Below the pieces are notes generated by a model. The model made no database searches. It saw only the letters and a program-made list of their open reading frames with translations, and was not told where the DNA came from. A stretch of DNA of 64,000 bases, from positions 310,001 to 374,000 of the forward strand of contig JAIXMG010000033.1 of NCBI GenBank assembly GCA_025201345.1, read 5' to 3'. Of this stretch, positions 32,849-45,666 are shown one piece after another. This stretch comes from Thamnidium elegans. Lineage: Eukaryota > Mucoromycota > Mucoromycetes > Mucorales > Mucoraceae. Each line of letters opens with the position of its first letter. Within the stretch, counting starts at the first letter, position 1. The translations under genes and the position numbers were made by a program.

Positions 32849-35800
32849 TTTTAGTTCTCTCTCTAATAATATATATTTTGTTGTTATTATGTTACTATGG
32901 AAACCGAGAAGAAAGAAAAAAAAATTGTTTTTAGTTATAAAAAAACTAAAAATCAAATCCAATAAGAAAAGAGGAGAATAAAGGGGGCGAGAAGGGATTT
33001 TAAAAGGTATGTGTTCAAAAAAGAAAAGTTTATTCACAGCCCTCCACACAAAAGGTTTTTTGATATTTATAAATAAAAACTCAGAGTAAAACCAAACCTG
33101 GATGATCGTCAGTTACTATATTCGGTACTCATCAGCCCCGTCAGCCAAGACAAAAAAAAAAAAACTAGGCGAAAAAAACTTTTTTTGCTCTGTAAAGAAG
33201 TAAAGGAATTTTCTCTCTTTCTTTGGAATTTCATATCATCTGCTTCTTTTTTTTTGAGGGTTGGGGTTGCAGGGCCCTTTTTTTTTTTTGTTTAGTAGAT
33301 TTCTACATAGTAGATCTCTGCTGGCAAAGAGCCGTGGCTGAGAGTTTTGATTTCCTCGTCTCAATACATACACATTTTATCATAGTGGCGGTCCTAGTAT
33401 TTGATATTTAAATCATTTTTACTCTTGCTGTAAAGCCAATGATCCAGACATTCGCAAGCCTTCCTTTTTTTTTTTTTTTTTTTTTTTTTGCGATAAGCTT
33501 TTTCTCTTATCTGACAGAGTGGCTCAAAGAACAACTACAACATTTTTTTGTTTTTGTTTGAAGCTTTTTTAGGCCCATTTTTATTTTTATTTTCCTGCTA
33601 ACCAAAAAAAAAAAAGATAAAAAAGTTGTACTGTATATATATCACTCTTTTTCTTGCACTGCAAAGAATTAACTTTAATATAAGTATAACTTACCAGTTG
33701 AAACATAGATAAGGAACCAAACCATTTCAAAGCCATTGTATCTTATACTACTCCAAAAAAAGCCATATCCAAAAAAAAAATAGAACAATCAAACTATAAT
33801 AAATTCCGACAATGAAAAAAAAAAAGGTCGGTTATTTTAGAAGAGGAGCATAACATTTATAAAGGAGTTGCTAACGTACCGTAAGCAGCTTCTAGATTGA
33901 TAAAATTTTACATTATATATAAGCTTTGTATTTTAAAATGAAGGCCCTGAGTACATATCTTGTATTTTTTTTTTAAAGATATTAAAATTATAAATATCTT
34001 AATTAGACGCATGACAAATTCTATTATTTGCACTTTTCTCATTTATAGTAATAATTTGTCTGGGTATTTCTTATACACGGGGAGACTTGCATAACAAAAA
34101 AATCACAGTTAAAAATGAGCTATGCATCTTTAAAAGTATTTTAAACTGGATACACATGTAATGTATATAGTTAAGCTTTATCAATGATCATTTTACTAAT
34201 ATACAAAACAAGTTAACTAAGTAGTTTTTTTTTCCCCTGTCTAACAGAAAATATACGCAAACAATCATCTGATTCTATTACTGTCTTCAAAAAAAAAAAA
34301 AAAGATCCATACACTTTATAATGTACTTTGTATAAAACAAATGTTTTTAAAAAACGAGCTAGTGTCATTTTTTCACTGAGGTGTCACAGATGACGAATTA
34401 CCAAAGACATGGTCCTATACGCATAACCAGTTTCCTAAAATTACAGAAAAAAAGAGTCTCACGATCTACAAAAGCGTTGTACAAAATGTTTTCTTTTGAT
34501 CTTGGCAACAAAAAAAAAAAAAAAGGATATAGTCGGGAAACTTGATATTTCCCGCTTAAATAAAAAGGAGATAATACGATATAAACTGTACGTCATTTTC
34601 ATCAATAAAATGGGGTTCAACAAAACTTACCCGTATTACGCACAAATATATATATATATATATTTTATTGAACACTAGATCAAATATGGGGGATGATATC
34701 ATTTACACAAATCCCTTACAGTTTAAGCTTTTTGAAGCAGTCGAAATGGCCCACGCAAGAATAAATTGGCTTTTATCATTTTAATAAACCTAGAAGCTGG
34801 CGACACTAGAATAACCCATTAGTACCATAACTAGTGCTTTTTTTTTGTATATATATACATACGAACCATTATAGTAGGGGTTACCAACCCTTAATGCGTA
34901 TCTGTTACTGACCCAAAGCTTTTTCGTATAGGGAATATGAGTAAGAGAAAGCCCAAAATTATATTTTGTAGAGAATTGAGTGTTTAATAATGCTAATTGA
35001 ATCATCATTAAAAGGAGAAAGAAAAAGTAATCGTTATTGAAGAAGAAGAAAAAATTGAATAAATAGGTGTAATTTAATCATTGTCATAAACATTAAATAA
35101 AGAGGTTGTTAGTACTTGAATGGTTTAATGATAAACAAAGTATCAACAAAGAATTACACAACCAAGGGCTATCGCTGTATCAATGGAATACGAGACAATG
35201 TATACGAAACATTTTATTAAAAACTAAATTAGAAAAAGAAAAAAATTAATCATCTTTATTTAATCCATCGTATCATCCGCACCATAACAGTACTTGTTCG
35301 CTATCGGTTTCTCGCAATACTTTTGACCTTTTGTAGTTTATGCAATCGTTTTTCTTTTCCAACTTGGCCAGTTCATCCTTTGTCTTCCGGATTTATATGA
35401 CTCTACGAATGTCATAGTGTTCTTTTAACGAATTTCAAGGCGTTATCTTTACCACAAACTTCATTCACATAAAATGAAAGACAAAACCCATTATCGATCT
35501 CAAATTTTTTATTGTAATATTTGCAATTAGCGTTCAAAATATATTGCTACCATATGGCCAATCTAAATAATGTTCGTGTTCCACTTTGCACAATAACGAG
35601 AGAGGATTGCGAGGGCTAGATAAGACACGGTATTTTTTTACAAGTGCTGAGAAATACATCAAAACTTGTAAAGTATATTATCCCGCTTCATCTAAATAAA
35701 GTTACAAACTGATAGAGTTTAAAATGAAAACTTTTACAAAATTATGTTGTAGGAGGGTTTATCGACTACAATTTAAACATTGGATGGACGTTAAAGGATA

Positions 35801-35972
35801 CTAATTCCTCCTACGTTCCTTAAAGGACGTGAAGGAAGATGAACAAGGTGAACCAGCGTCTTATTTTTATTGCTGGGTATATGATTTACCTCATAAAAAA
35901 AAAACTCATCATCATTCGATTTGAGCCATCATTTTGAGTTTAAATATTATAACCTGTCAAATAAAAAAAAAC

Positions 35973-36004
<32 letters not shown>

Positions 36005-36046
36005 CTCTCTCTCTCTCATGTATATATTAAAAAAAAAAACCAATCG
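32849..36046. other. 3.2-kb gene-poor stretch
   Basis: Region between two divergent genes (multi-TM glycosyltransferase and GT15 gene). It contains several long T and A tracts (for example near 33463-33489) and no frame that I recognise. Confidence 0.5.
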
Positions 36047-37238
36047 ATGCATTCAAAAAGAATCTTTGGTAGATCAAGTATCCTCATCTTTATATTTACC
36101 ATATCCGTTATAATTCTGTACAAATTAGCTGGTACATCATTTATAATGAAAACAACGGAGCCCATAACATACTACCGAAACAATGACTACCCTGTCTGCT
36201 TACCAACTACGTACCTACCACATCACAACCCCATCCAACACGCTAACGCCGCATTTGTGATACTACTAACACATCAAACGAATCAAACTACCGTACTTGA
36301 AACCGTACACAACATACAAGATAAATTCAACCGAAATTTTAATTACCCATTTGTCTTTCTAGCCAATCAACTTTTGGACGAGACAGTTAAATCAAATATT
36401 TTATCAATAGTGCCTAACGTGACATTTGGTTTCATTCCGCCAGAGCAGTGGAGTTATCCTGCTTGGATAGATCAAGAAAAGCAATCTTATAAATCAATAA
36501 ACAATAGCACCGATTTAGAAAGTGATCAACGAATGGCGAGATATTATTCTGGGTTCTTTTTCGACCATCCTTTATTACAAGAGTATACGTTTTTTTTTTT
36601 TAAAAAAAAAACTAGTTGGATATGTACACTGATTTTTTTTTGATCTAGGTATGATTGGTACTGGCGTATAGAACCAGGCTCCAAACTACTCTGTGATATC
36701 ACATACGACCCTTTCCTTTATATGGAAAAGACCAATAAACAATACGGGTTTGTACTCACTTCACCTCAAAATCGCCACAGTACCTTACAGGCTTATGTCG
36801 GAAGCTATACAGCATCTCGTCGTATCCAACCAAAAGACCATACTCTGTTTCCTTATGTTACAAACACTGCGTGTCAATTCTTATCTGATTTTGAGATCGG
36901 GTCGTTAAACGTATGGCGTAATGCTACTTACCGAGATTTCTTCCAGTATCTAGATCAAACTGGAAACTTTTTTTATGAATTTTGGAGTGATGCATCAGGT
37001 ACACACACAGACATAAAGAGTAAATTGGGTATTAAAATATCTTCTACTAGTACACTCTTTAGCAGCGGGTTTATTTCTAGATAAAGAACAAATTCACTAT
37101 TTTGAGGATATCGGGTATCAATGCAGTACACATCATCATTGTCCATTATCCAATACCTTAAACTGTCGCTGCACATGCCCAGTCACTAGAACAGACCATG
37201 CTAAAAACACATGTATTTCATATTGGAAAGCACTTTAA
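36047..37238 (+). CDS. GT15 family alpha-1,2-mannosyltransferase (KRE2/MNT1/KTR type)
   Basis: Golgi type II enzyme that adds alpha-1,2-mannose from GDP-mannose to O- or N-linked glycans. Exons 36047-36582, 36649-36998 and 37051-37238 (357 aa). N-terminal signal anchor ILIFIFTISVIILYKLAG. Family blocks in order: ARYYSGFFFDHPLLQEYDWY (the last part across intron 1), WRIEPGSKLLCDITYDPFLY, NKQYGFVLT, FEIGSLNVWRN, and FWSDASVHSLAAGLFLD with YFEDIGYQCST (across intron 2). CRCTCPVT near the end completes the Cys-rich tail. The catalytic region YDPFLY and the nucleophile-proposed Glu region (YDWYWRIEP) are present. Upstream in-frame codons are low-complexity, so this ATG is preferred. Confidence 0.93.
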
Positions 37239-37915
37239 CTTTTAAAAGCATGGACTGGGTACTAAAGTTTTCTTGAAACAAATAAAAGATTGTATAATTT
37301 GCTTAAAAAAATATAGAAATGATCAAGCACCAAAGTATATATAGTTTACACGTGAAGCAGTAATTAGACCGTGCGAATATTTAAATCTTACAACCACGTC
37401 AAAAAAAAATAATTGCTTGTGCATGCTCATTGCATTAAGATCGTCATTTAAACCCTCAATACTGGACAACCCTTTTTTGCTGCGTGGTATATAAAATACA
37501 AGACCATTGACAGGTCGATTACATGTTTCTTTTTAAGCAATGATAATAAACATGATTTCTGAAACTCTTTATTTATTTTTTTCCACTCGTTATCAGTCAC
37601 GAGACTGTATTTATTACTACTACTATTACTACTACTGCTACAAAGAAAAAAAAAAGATAATCTAAGCCCTGATAACAAACGGTTCACAAGAAAAAAAAAA
37701 GGGCCTCATCAAGGGGCGTTTTTTTTTATTGTTGTTTATATAGAGAGGACGTTTTGTAAAAAAAAAAAAAATAATCTCAAGATAATAATGAGATAATAAT
37801 AATAATGTGTAGATAATAAGGAGTATTTCTGTTTGTTTGTTTTTGTTCTTTGGGTGCTAAATACAAGAAAGAGAAAGAGAGGGGTATTTTTTTTTTCAAT
37901 GGCCAATTATTAATT
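37239..37915. other. intergenic between convergent genes
   Basis: 3' flanks of GT15 (+) and UPF0658 (-). Contains GATAATAAT-type simple repeats near 37780-37820. No gene. Confidence 0.5.
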
Positions 37916-39171
37916 TTAATCAAGTGATAAGGTACGACCGCCATTTTCTTCTGATGTAGTAGCTGGTTCTTCTAAATTTCTTAATACTGCAAAAAAAAAA
38001 AAATTAGACATGCAATTTTCTTTTTATAAAGTTCAATACTTACAATGTGCTTTTAACCCCCTATCAAAATTGTACCAACAAATGGAAGCATTTGCGATAG
38101 TCAAGAGTAATAAAAATAAGGTGACACTTGCTAAAATATAAAAGTTAGTTAGTTTATTTTCCTTTCTTATAATTTTATAAACCATACCAAAAAAAGTAAG
38201 ACATTGACTAACATATAAAAATTTGGGCTTTTGAGACGGATCGTACATTCTAATGATTTTAAATATAAAATATGCAACGCCAGCAGCGAGACCAACAAAG
38301 AATAAAATAATCAAATGTTTTGATTCATGTCTGACCTATAAACTACTTGTTAGAATAATATATATATTTATACTTTTACGATCAACTTACGGCGTAGACA
38401 GCTAATATTAATACAATACAGGTTAACGGCAAAGCCACAATGGTCAGAGGATATTCTACATCGCCTCTTTGAAGTACAAGAACTAAATACTGAATTGAAA
38501 AGCCCAAAAAGAAAAAGATATCTATTTTGAGGATAGTCAAGAAAATTTGATACCAACGATACATGCCTAAAAAAAACATTAATAAAAAAGTTTAAAATAT
38601 AGTAAATTTCTTGATTTTTACTTCTAATATCTGGATCAGCACCAATCTTTTTATAAATATTCCAACTATATGTAACGGTTAATTAAAAAATTTAGGTTAG
38701 TGTGCAAAAAAAAAAAAAAAAAAAAAAAATTACCCAAATTCAAGGCACACTCGAGCACCTAAATAAAAGTAGGCTAATTGGCATACACCGATAACAATTG
38801 GGTTTGCAATAATAATCTTTTGTAGTTCCCAAATAATATCTTCACTTCCAATTTCTTCTAAAGCAGCATCAAGTTGCTTGAATTGAAATATAGCGTAACC
38901 CAGGCAACACATATTAAACAATATAAACGCAATTACTTGAATTGTATTTTTATTACGTACCTTTTTTTTTTTTTTTTTAATTGTGTTAGTATCTCAATAA
39001 TTTACAGTAATAAAACAAAGAGTAAAAAAAAGTAGAATGATAGCTTACTTACTGCATCCCACGCAAGTGCTACTTGAAATACCATGGAGAAAATGAAAAT
39101 CATCAAGTAAACTGGGATACCTTTTGTTAAGTCCTCGGACGTTGTTTCGACACTAGATAAAAAAAGATATA

Positions 39172-39202
<31 letters not shown>

Positions 39203-39479
39203 GAAGCGTATAATATACACTTTACTTTTGTTTAAACTTTGCAAATAAAATAGCTTCGAGTATAATAACAACAATAGCTTCAAAGACGGTAAGTAAAAGT
39301 AAATAAAGTGAATTCTGTGTTTTCCATAAAGACTATATTGTAAATGTGAGTAATTTTAAAAAAGAGAGAGAGAATTACTATACTTTAAGTGTAGTGTCTT
39401 TTCTTTCCAACTTAAACTCGTCACTTTTATTATTAGTCTCGCTTAAAAAACTAGTTGATGAATTATTATAATGTGGCAT
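37916..39479 (-). CDS. UPF0658-type Golgi membrane protein
   Basis: Multi-pass membrane protein of a fungal family named after S. pombe SPAC1952.10c; function unknown, Golgi location known only for the family. Nine exons: 39384-39479, 39226-39332, 39053-39152, 38734-38960, 38622-38665, 38391-38566, 38188-38335, 38044-38130 and 37916-37986 (351 aa). Every junction closes in phase. The N terminus (about 32 aa) is polar; then LWKTQNSLYLLLLTVFEAIV starts TM1. About seven hydrophobic helices follow, including YRWYQIFLTILKIDIFFFLG, a family-typical segment. The C terminus is a short acidic cytoplasmic tail. This has the densest intron pattern in the window, and two introns carry T/A runs of about 25. 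Confidence 0.78.
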
Positions 39480-39900
39480 GTCTAGTAAAAGAAAAGAGAG
39501 AATATGTGTATAAAAAAAAAGGACCTTTTTTTTTTCTAATTCTCTCATTAATAGGAAAAAAAAAAAAAAAAAACTACAGTGGTACCACCATTAATTATTC
39601 AGAATCAGCCCTATTAAAAAATATTATACAGAAATAAGGGGTGTGGTGATTTAAAATGATAAAGAATCTTTATAAAAAAAACATGGGGGGGGGCATTTGT
39701 TTGTTGTTCAAACATGTATACATATACAAAATGAAACGGAAAAAAAAAAAAAAAATCTTATATAAACTCCCACACGAAAAATAAAAAAATTATACTTCTT
39801 TATTACATATTCCTTTTTTTTTTCTTTTTTTACAAAAAAAAAATTAATTAAAAAAACAGAAAGAAAAAAAACAAGTTAAAAAGTTTACTTTTTCGCTTCT

Positions 39901-39941
<41 letters not shown>

Positions 39942-40008
39942 TCCTTTTCTTTTTTTTTAAAAAAAAAACTAGTGTAAATATTTAATAAACACACGCACAC
40001 AAAAAAAA
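39480..40008. other. intergenic between divergent genes
   Basis: Shared upstream region of UPF0658 (-) and the ankyrin gene (+). Contains an (AT)n tract at about 39906-39930 and many A/T runs. Confidence 0.5.
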
Positions 40009-40799
40009 ATGGCACGTGAGACTGGTGGTCCTGTCCCTCATAAAGGCTGTAATTCAAGTAGTTGTTGCTCTCCAGCAAAACTATGGCGTACCATACAAAC
40101 ACTCATCAAGGACAATAATCGAAAAGGGCTAGTAGATTTCTTCAAGGATTCCAGAATAGAACATATTGTTCGTGTAGCTCTAACGTCTCGAATTTCCAAT
40201 GATTCATCTATGCTTCCTCCTTCTCAACGACACAAACTGGTCAAGATGCCCACGAACGCAACGGACTGGTCGCGATACCTTGGAAAATCCTTGAGCGATT
40301 TAAATTCACTTCAATTGGCTCTTATCAGCAGTTCTGAACCTATGGTGCTTACGCTTCTTGCTCAATTAAGACAGCATGCAACACCACTGGAATTGAAACA
40401 CTTTGTGAATCATGTTTATGGTCAAGGTAACAGTTCATTGCATCTAGCCGTATTTCTAAAACGATATCAAGTGGTTAAAGTCTTGTTGGAGTTGGGGTGT
40501 AAGCCTGATCATGTTAATGCAAGGAATAAGAATGCATTAGATTGCTGTTACTATGGTGATCAAGATATGATGGATTTGTTATCGTCACACAACAAGAAAT
40601 CTGAAACGGTCAAGACTATGATGATCCCCATGACAACTTCTGTTCCTATTGTTATTGTTGCTGATCCTACTGATGCCGTTGTGGTTGATCCAATTGTTGA
40701 AAAAGTAGTTACTACTGAATCACAACTGATGAATAGTTTAGTAGACATGAAACAACTTGTAAGCATCTTACATTATCATCAGCACAATATAAATATAAT

Positions 40800-40842
<43 letters not shown>

Positions 40843-40938
40843 CTTGCTGCACAATATGTATCTTTGGCTCAACTTAAAAAACCTCCTGATATAATATCAA
40901 ATTACTATAGTGCCGCTCAACAAATTGCTTGTTGCTAA
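40009..40938 (+). CDS. ankyrin-repeat protein with polyglutamine tract
   Basis: Single exon, 309 aa. N-terminal part (1-90) has a Cys-rich start (CNSSSCCSPAKLW) and charged helices. Residues about 95-190 hold ankyrin-type helices: LNSLQLALISSSEPMVLTLL and, clearest, GNSSLHLAVFLKRYQVVKVL with LGCKPDHVNARNKNALDCC. Then a Val/Ile/Thr-rich linker and about 14 consecutive CAA codons for Gln near residue 265, and a short C terminus. Likely a protein-interaction scaffold. Cellular role unknown. The CAA tract is expected to vary in length between strains. Confidence 0.85.
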
Positions 40939-41787
40939 CATGATTTCTCTTTTTTTTCTTTATTAATAACCCTCTTTCCTTTATATATTTCCTCTCCTCC
41001 CGTTCATTTTGATTATTTTAATCAGATGTATCTGTTATTATATTATTTATATTTTATACTCTTTTTATATTTTACTTTTAACCCTGTGTGTGATTATATT
41101 ATGCTTACTTTAAAAAAAAAAACTCCCCCTCTCCCCCCTTATTATATTTTCTCTCTCTCTCCCCCTCCCCCTTTTTTTTTCTTTTTTTTTCCCCTCTTTT
41201 TTTATTCTATGACTGGAACTTTGTAGACAAAAAAAAACCCCCCCCCCATTCTTTCCCCTTCCTCCCTCCGCTTGATTTTTTTATGAAAATTATATATCTC
41301 GAATAACTGGAACTGTAGATACCCTTATGAAAATCCCCCACCACCATAATTTTTTTCTTATCCTTTTTAACCCAAATCAACAACAACAACAAAAAAAAAT
41401 TTAAATTGTTCGTCTAAAAACACAAATTTTTTCTTTTAAAAAAAAAAAATAATAATGATAATAAAAAAAGGATATGAAACTATTAAAAAAAATTTGACGT
41501 CTAGAACCTTTTATCGATTAAATTAAATTTGACGTTGTATCGTAATTCCTCTCCAAACTGATTTTGCCTACCTTACCAAAAGTAGATGTGTTGCCGCGCT
41601 CTTTTTTTGTTTATATGAATAACTAATCCACTTAAATTTGCGCATATAAGTCATGATATATATGTATAAATGTATGTAAATGCAATATCCTCACTACATG
41701 TTTATTTACTTTTATATACTGTTTATATAAACAAATATTTTTTTTATTTATTAGAAAGAAAGATAAGGGATAAATAAAAGTGTTGTC

Positions 41788-41826
<39 letters not shown>

Positions 41827-41866
41827 AAAAAAGAAAGTACAAAATATATATAAATGCATTTGTTTT
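40939..41866. other. intergenic between convergent genes
   Basis: C/T-rich stretch at 40950-41210 (3' UTR-like), then A/T runs. No gene. Confidence 0.5.
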
Positions 41867-43492
41867 CTAAAGGAAAAAGTGAGTATGAACTCTACTAAAC
41901 TCATGCACCTGCATTTCATGCAATTTATATGCATTTAATTCTTCCTTTATTTGTTGAGCCATAGAAGGAGTAAGTCTTGTACAAACCGCATCTGGATCTG
42001 ACCCACGATCATAATCCACTTTTGAATAAGTTTCTCTTACGGATACCAATTTAGTAAATCGAACTTGTGTTTTCTTTTGTTTACCGTGACGTAGACTGAA
42101 TCGAACTGAATCGCTTGGGTTAGTAGCGCGTAAAGGTTGTCGAGGTCTGTTCTCTGAAACAGTAGAGCTTGTATTTTTATAGATTCGATGTGATGAGATC
42201 GATTTGGTTAATGTGAAAGCAGGTGGGTTACTTTTAGACTGACTAGAAGAAGAAGAAGAAGCAGAGCTGGTACTGGATGAACTAGATAATGATGAACTTA
42301 CCGAGTGATTTGTCTTTGAAGAAAGAAAAGATGTCATGGAACCCGAATGAGTCATCTTTCCTTTAGGTAAAATGGTATCATTGGATTTATTATTAGCAGT
42401 AAGACGACGAGACGGCCAGTTACTAATAGAAGAAAGCGAAGTAGACCTTGGTATAGCAGCCTTTTCAACTACCACAGATCTTTTGTTATTTAAAATACTA
42501 TTTTTCCTTCCAATCGTCTCTTGTAAACTAGCTCTCTTCTTTTTATCTAGTTGTTGAAACTTGTTCTTAATCTTGTCGGCCAGCGAACTCTTGGTGGGCA
42601 AAGGTTTTACGTTACAAATCTCAGCAGGAGCTACACTGTTGGTATTTGCGTTCTGGTTTCTATGGTTGATCGATCCCCCTCTCAATCTCTGAAAAGCGTT
42701 CATAAAACGAGAGGTGGATTGTGAAGGTTGAGGTGGAGAGCGTATATCCATTTTCAGAGTAGATGCAATAGAAGAAGAAACTTGAGTAGTAGAGTAAAGT
42801 GGTTTATTGATAAATGATGAAATATTTGTTGGATTTTGGACTGTTGATGTATCTTTAAAGCAGGAGCTTGGTGGTGGTACTGCAGCAGAAGCAGCAGCAG
42901 CAGAAGCAAATGTTGTTGATAAGGAACTAGTAGGGTAGGCACGATTCTTTTTACTACGGATCGATGATACTGGTGTAGTAATGGAGGGTGAGTACAAGCT
43001 TAAATTTAATTGAGGGGAATAAGTTTGGATAGGTGGAAGAGAAGAAGAAAGGGGCGCTTTTTTTATTAAACAAGATTGTCCTGTACATAAACGTGCTGCA
43101 CTAGTAGTAGTAGCACATACTTTTTGTTCTTGTGCTTCGCTTAATGTAGTGACTGATGATAACATATCTTCGTCATCATCTTCGTCTTCAGTGTCTTCTT
43201 CTTCTACCGCGCTACCACCTTCTATTGAGCCTTCCTTTTGATTATTGTCGTGGCGATAAAGTGATGGTAATTTTATATCATCACGTTCAATATACGGAAT
43301 GGTTTTGGAGTAATGATTTAAAAGTAAACTATCACTATTAATGACGACGGAATTATCAGATCTGTTGATTACCTAATTTACAATATAAAAAAATTTAGAG
43401 GGAAAAAATGTCCCTTTTACAGAAAAAAAACTTACTTCTTTTTGCGAAGAGAGTAACATGGGTGATGGTTTTGATGATACAATGAATGCCAT
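41867..43492 (-). CDS. BNI4/AFR1-like protein with C-terminal PP1-binding region
   Basis: Likely targeting subunit for protein phosphatase 1 at septum or bud neck (as BNI4 in yeast, which links Glc7 and chitin synthesis). Exons 43436-43492 and 41867-43372 (520 aa); the true start is MAFIVSSKPSP, upstream of the ATG at 43165, because acidic sequence (EEEDTEDEDDDED) precedes that ATG in frame and exon 1 splices onto it in phase. The middle is Ser-rich and disordered with poly-Ser. Near the C terminus is TQVRFTKLVSVRETYSKVDY, containing VRF (an RVxF-type PP1 docking motif). RLTPSMAQQIKEELNAYKL and VHEFSRVHTHFF follow. This ending is the conserved part of the BNI4/AFR1 family. Orthology is inferred from this tail only. 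Confidence 0.62.
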
Positions 43493-43748
43493 ATATAATA
43501 TATTACGATAAATATAAAGAGAATTATAATACAAGAAAAAAGAAAAAAAAGTGAAAAGCTAGTAAAGAAAAGAAGAAAAGAGAAAGAAAGAAAAAAATTA
43601 GTCAAAAAGACAAGTTATTTAAGATGATAGTAAACAGGACCAAGGAGGACCTTGGTTTGACTAAAATAAATCAAGAGTCTTAATACAGTAAACCCAATTA
43701 AATGCTCCTTTTACACACCAAAAAAAGCCATGTAATATATATTTATAT

Positions 43749-43790
<42 letters not shown>

Positions 43791-43851
43791 ACTCCTTGCT
43801 ATTAACAACAAACGACTACTATTTTTATATAAGGAGTTTTTTTTTTTCTTC
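43493..43851. other. intergenic with A38 homopolymer
   Basis: Upstream of the BNI4-like gene and downstream of the reductase gene. It contains a run of 38 A at 43750-43787. No gene. Confidence 0.6.
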
Positions 43852-44598
43852 TTAAGCTGCAGGCCATTCACAACACTTTACAATGACTGAAGCAATAGCC
43901 TCTAAACCATCCTTGTCTTCTTGAGTAAAGCCCTCGATCTTTTCACAATCGATATCTAAAACACCCAATACACGCTATAAATATAACATGTTAAATACAA
44001 AAATCCCCTTCAAAAAAAAAATAAAAAAAAATGTGCGTGTTAAAAATAAACTTTTTACCCCATCTTTAACCAACGGGATAACAACCTCTGAATTTGAGGC
44101 TGAATCGCAGGCAATATGTCCAGGAAACTCATGTACGTCACGAACTAATTGAGACTCTTTACTACTAGCTGCTGTTCCACATACTCCTTTACCGAAAGGG
44201 ATAACTGTACAAGCAACCTAGTAAGATTTTTTATAAGTAATTTGATCTTTTTTTTTTTTTTTTTTTTTTTTTTTTGAGCAACTTTACCTTGCCTTGGAAA
44301 GGACCCAAAATTAATTGCTGTGGGTTTTTGGGGTTAGTGATGTAAAAACCACACCAGTTAATAGGTTTTTCTTGGAAATGTTCTAAAGAGATTAAGCCGT
44401 GGTAAATCACAGTAGAAGCATTGGAGAGATTAGTAACCTACATGACCCACCATGGGTTAATAAAAACTATCTATACAAAAAAAGGAAACTTACCCAAAAC
44501 GTTTGGTCTTCGCAAATACACTGTACTTGTTCTAATAGTTCGGAATAAAACTCCTTTCTGGAAAGGGTGGGATCGGTATTAAATTGAATATCTTTCAT
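43852..44598 (-). CDS. free methionine-R-sulfoxide reductase (GAF-domain fRMsr)
   Basis: Reduces free L-methionine-R-sulfoxide to methionine in the cytosol, using thioredoxin, as part of the oxidative stress response. Exons 44494-44598, 44288-44437, 44059-44217 and 43852-43974 (178 aa, as expected). Nearly the whole protein is a GAF domain: WCGFYITNPKNPQQLILGPF, then VACTVIPFGKGVCGTAASSK and HIACDSASNSEVVIPL. The three conserved Cys of the family (ACT, GVCG, IACDS) are all present. It ends VLGVLDIDCEKIEGFTQED. The start at 44598 has a possible splice acceptor (TTGCAG) directly upstream, so a 5' UTR intron is likely. Confidence 0.93.
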
Positions 44599-45666
44599 TG
44601 CTGCAAGAAGAAAAGGGATTTATTTTATCCCGCGTTTTTTTGTGCTGTCAAAAAAAGAAAACAATTGGTTGTAAGACATAGTAAAATCTTAATCATCGTT
44701 CACGTTTCTAATTTGATAGGTTCCTGAGAATAAATTGGCCATGCTTATCGATTTAGATTTTGTTGTGTTCTTGTACTTTTTTTTGCCAGTAAACACGTCT
44801 AATATCAATTGAAACTAATGATAATGTTTATTTAATTTTCCATTTATAGATAACCAAACAAAAGACAGAGAGTTTAATACATGTTTATGGTGCCTAAAGG
44901 GAGCAATAGGTTATTCCTCCTAATACGTGATGTTTCAATAAACTGACAAGTGTGTGTGCGTATTAGAAACATGTTAAAGAATGCCGTAATATGAGTACGT
45001 ACAGTGACAATTGAAACCAAAAAAAAAAAGGTTCAAGTTTGTACTCTTCATCTTTACAGTTTCACAAAAAGAAAAAGTATTCTTTCTCTCTACAAGAAAT
45101 ATTCCTTTTTCATATAAAACTGACTGCCTACCCGTCAATTATACAATTTATCTGCTTTTACTCATTTTGTCTTACATATAAATATTTTCCTCTCTTTTTT
45201 GAAAATCAACAAAGGGTATTTTCTCGGAATTATACATTAACCTTTTACATAAAAAGATTTACGCTAACTCGTAAAAAGCCTTTTTCGCGCTCATTAATGA
45301 ATAGGAGAAAACACTTGGTTTTTTTAAAGAAAGAGAAAACGCCACATGATTTGTGTGTACAATTAATGAAAGAAAATAAGTTTGAAAGGGGACCAATGTG
45401 TATAAAGGCTATATGAATGTATAACACTGGTGTGATATAAAATAAGTGTTTTTATTTCTAAAAGAAAAAAAGAAAAAAAAAAGAAAAAGAAAACTATTAT
45501 AGGTAACTGAAAGACTTGTCAAGTTTTATACAGGTACGTATTCTAACATTACTAACTTGGCGTTTGTCTCAGCCCCTAATTTGTATTATACTAAATAATT
45601 TTATGAGAGAATATATATATATATATATATATATGCAGTAAGAAAATAATAATAAAAAGGTTTAAT
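44599..45666. other. intergenic
   Basis: 5' side of the reductase and 3' side of the SH3 gene, with an (AT)n stretch at about 45610-45634. A frame of 125 codons at 45039-45416 is low-complexity and not believed. Confidence 0.5.

Noticed and set aside
32849..33049. Upstream in-frame extension of the multi-TM glycosyltransferase (starting MWRAVNKLFF)
   Set aside because: The segment is Phe/Lys/Ile low complexity; MRDSFFKLFG is the more likely start.
35921..36046. Upstream in-frame extension of the GT15 gene
   Set aside because: Crosses a 20-plus T run; the later ATG directly precedes a basic segment and signal anchor as in the family.
43163..43165. ATG at 43165 as the start of the BNI4-like gene
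   Set aside because: An acidic stretch precedes it in frame and an upstream exon (43436-43492) splices in phase, giving an earlier ATG.
45039..45416. 125-codon plus-strand frame
   Set aside because: Dominated by Lys, Phe, Ser and Leu from AT-rich DNA; no motif.
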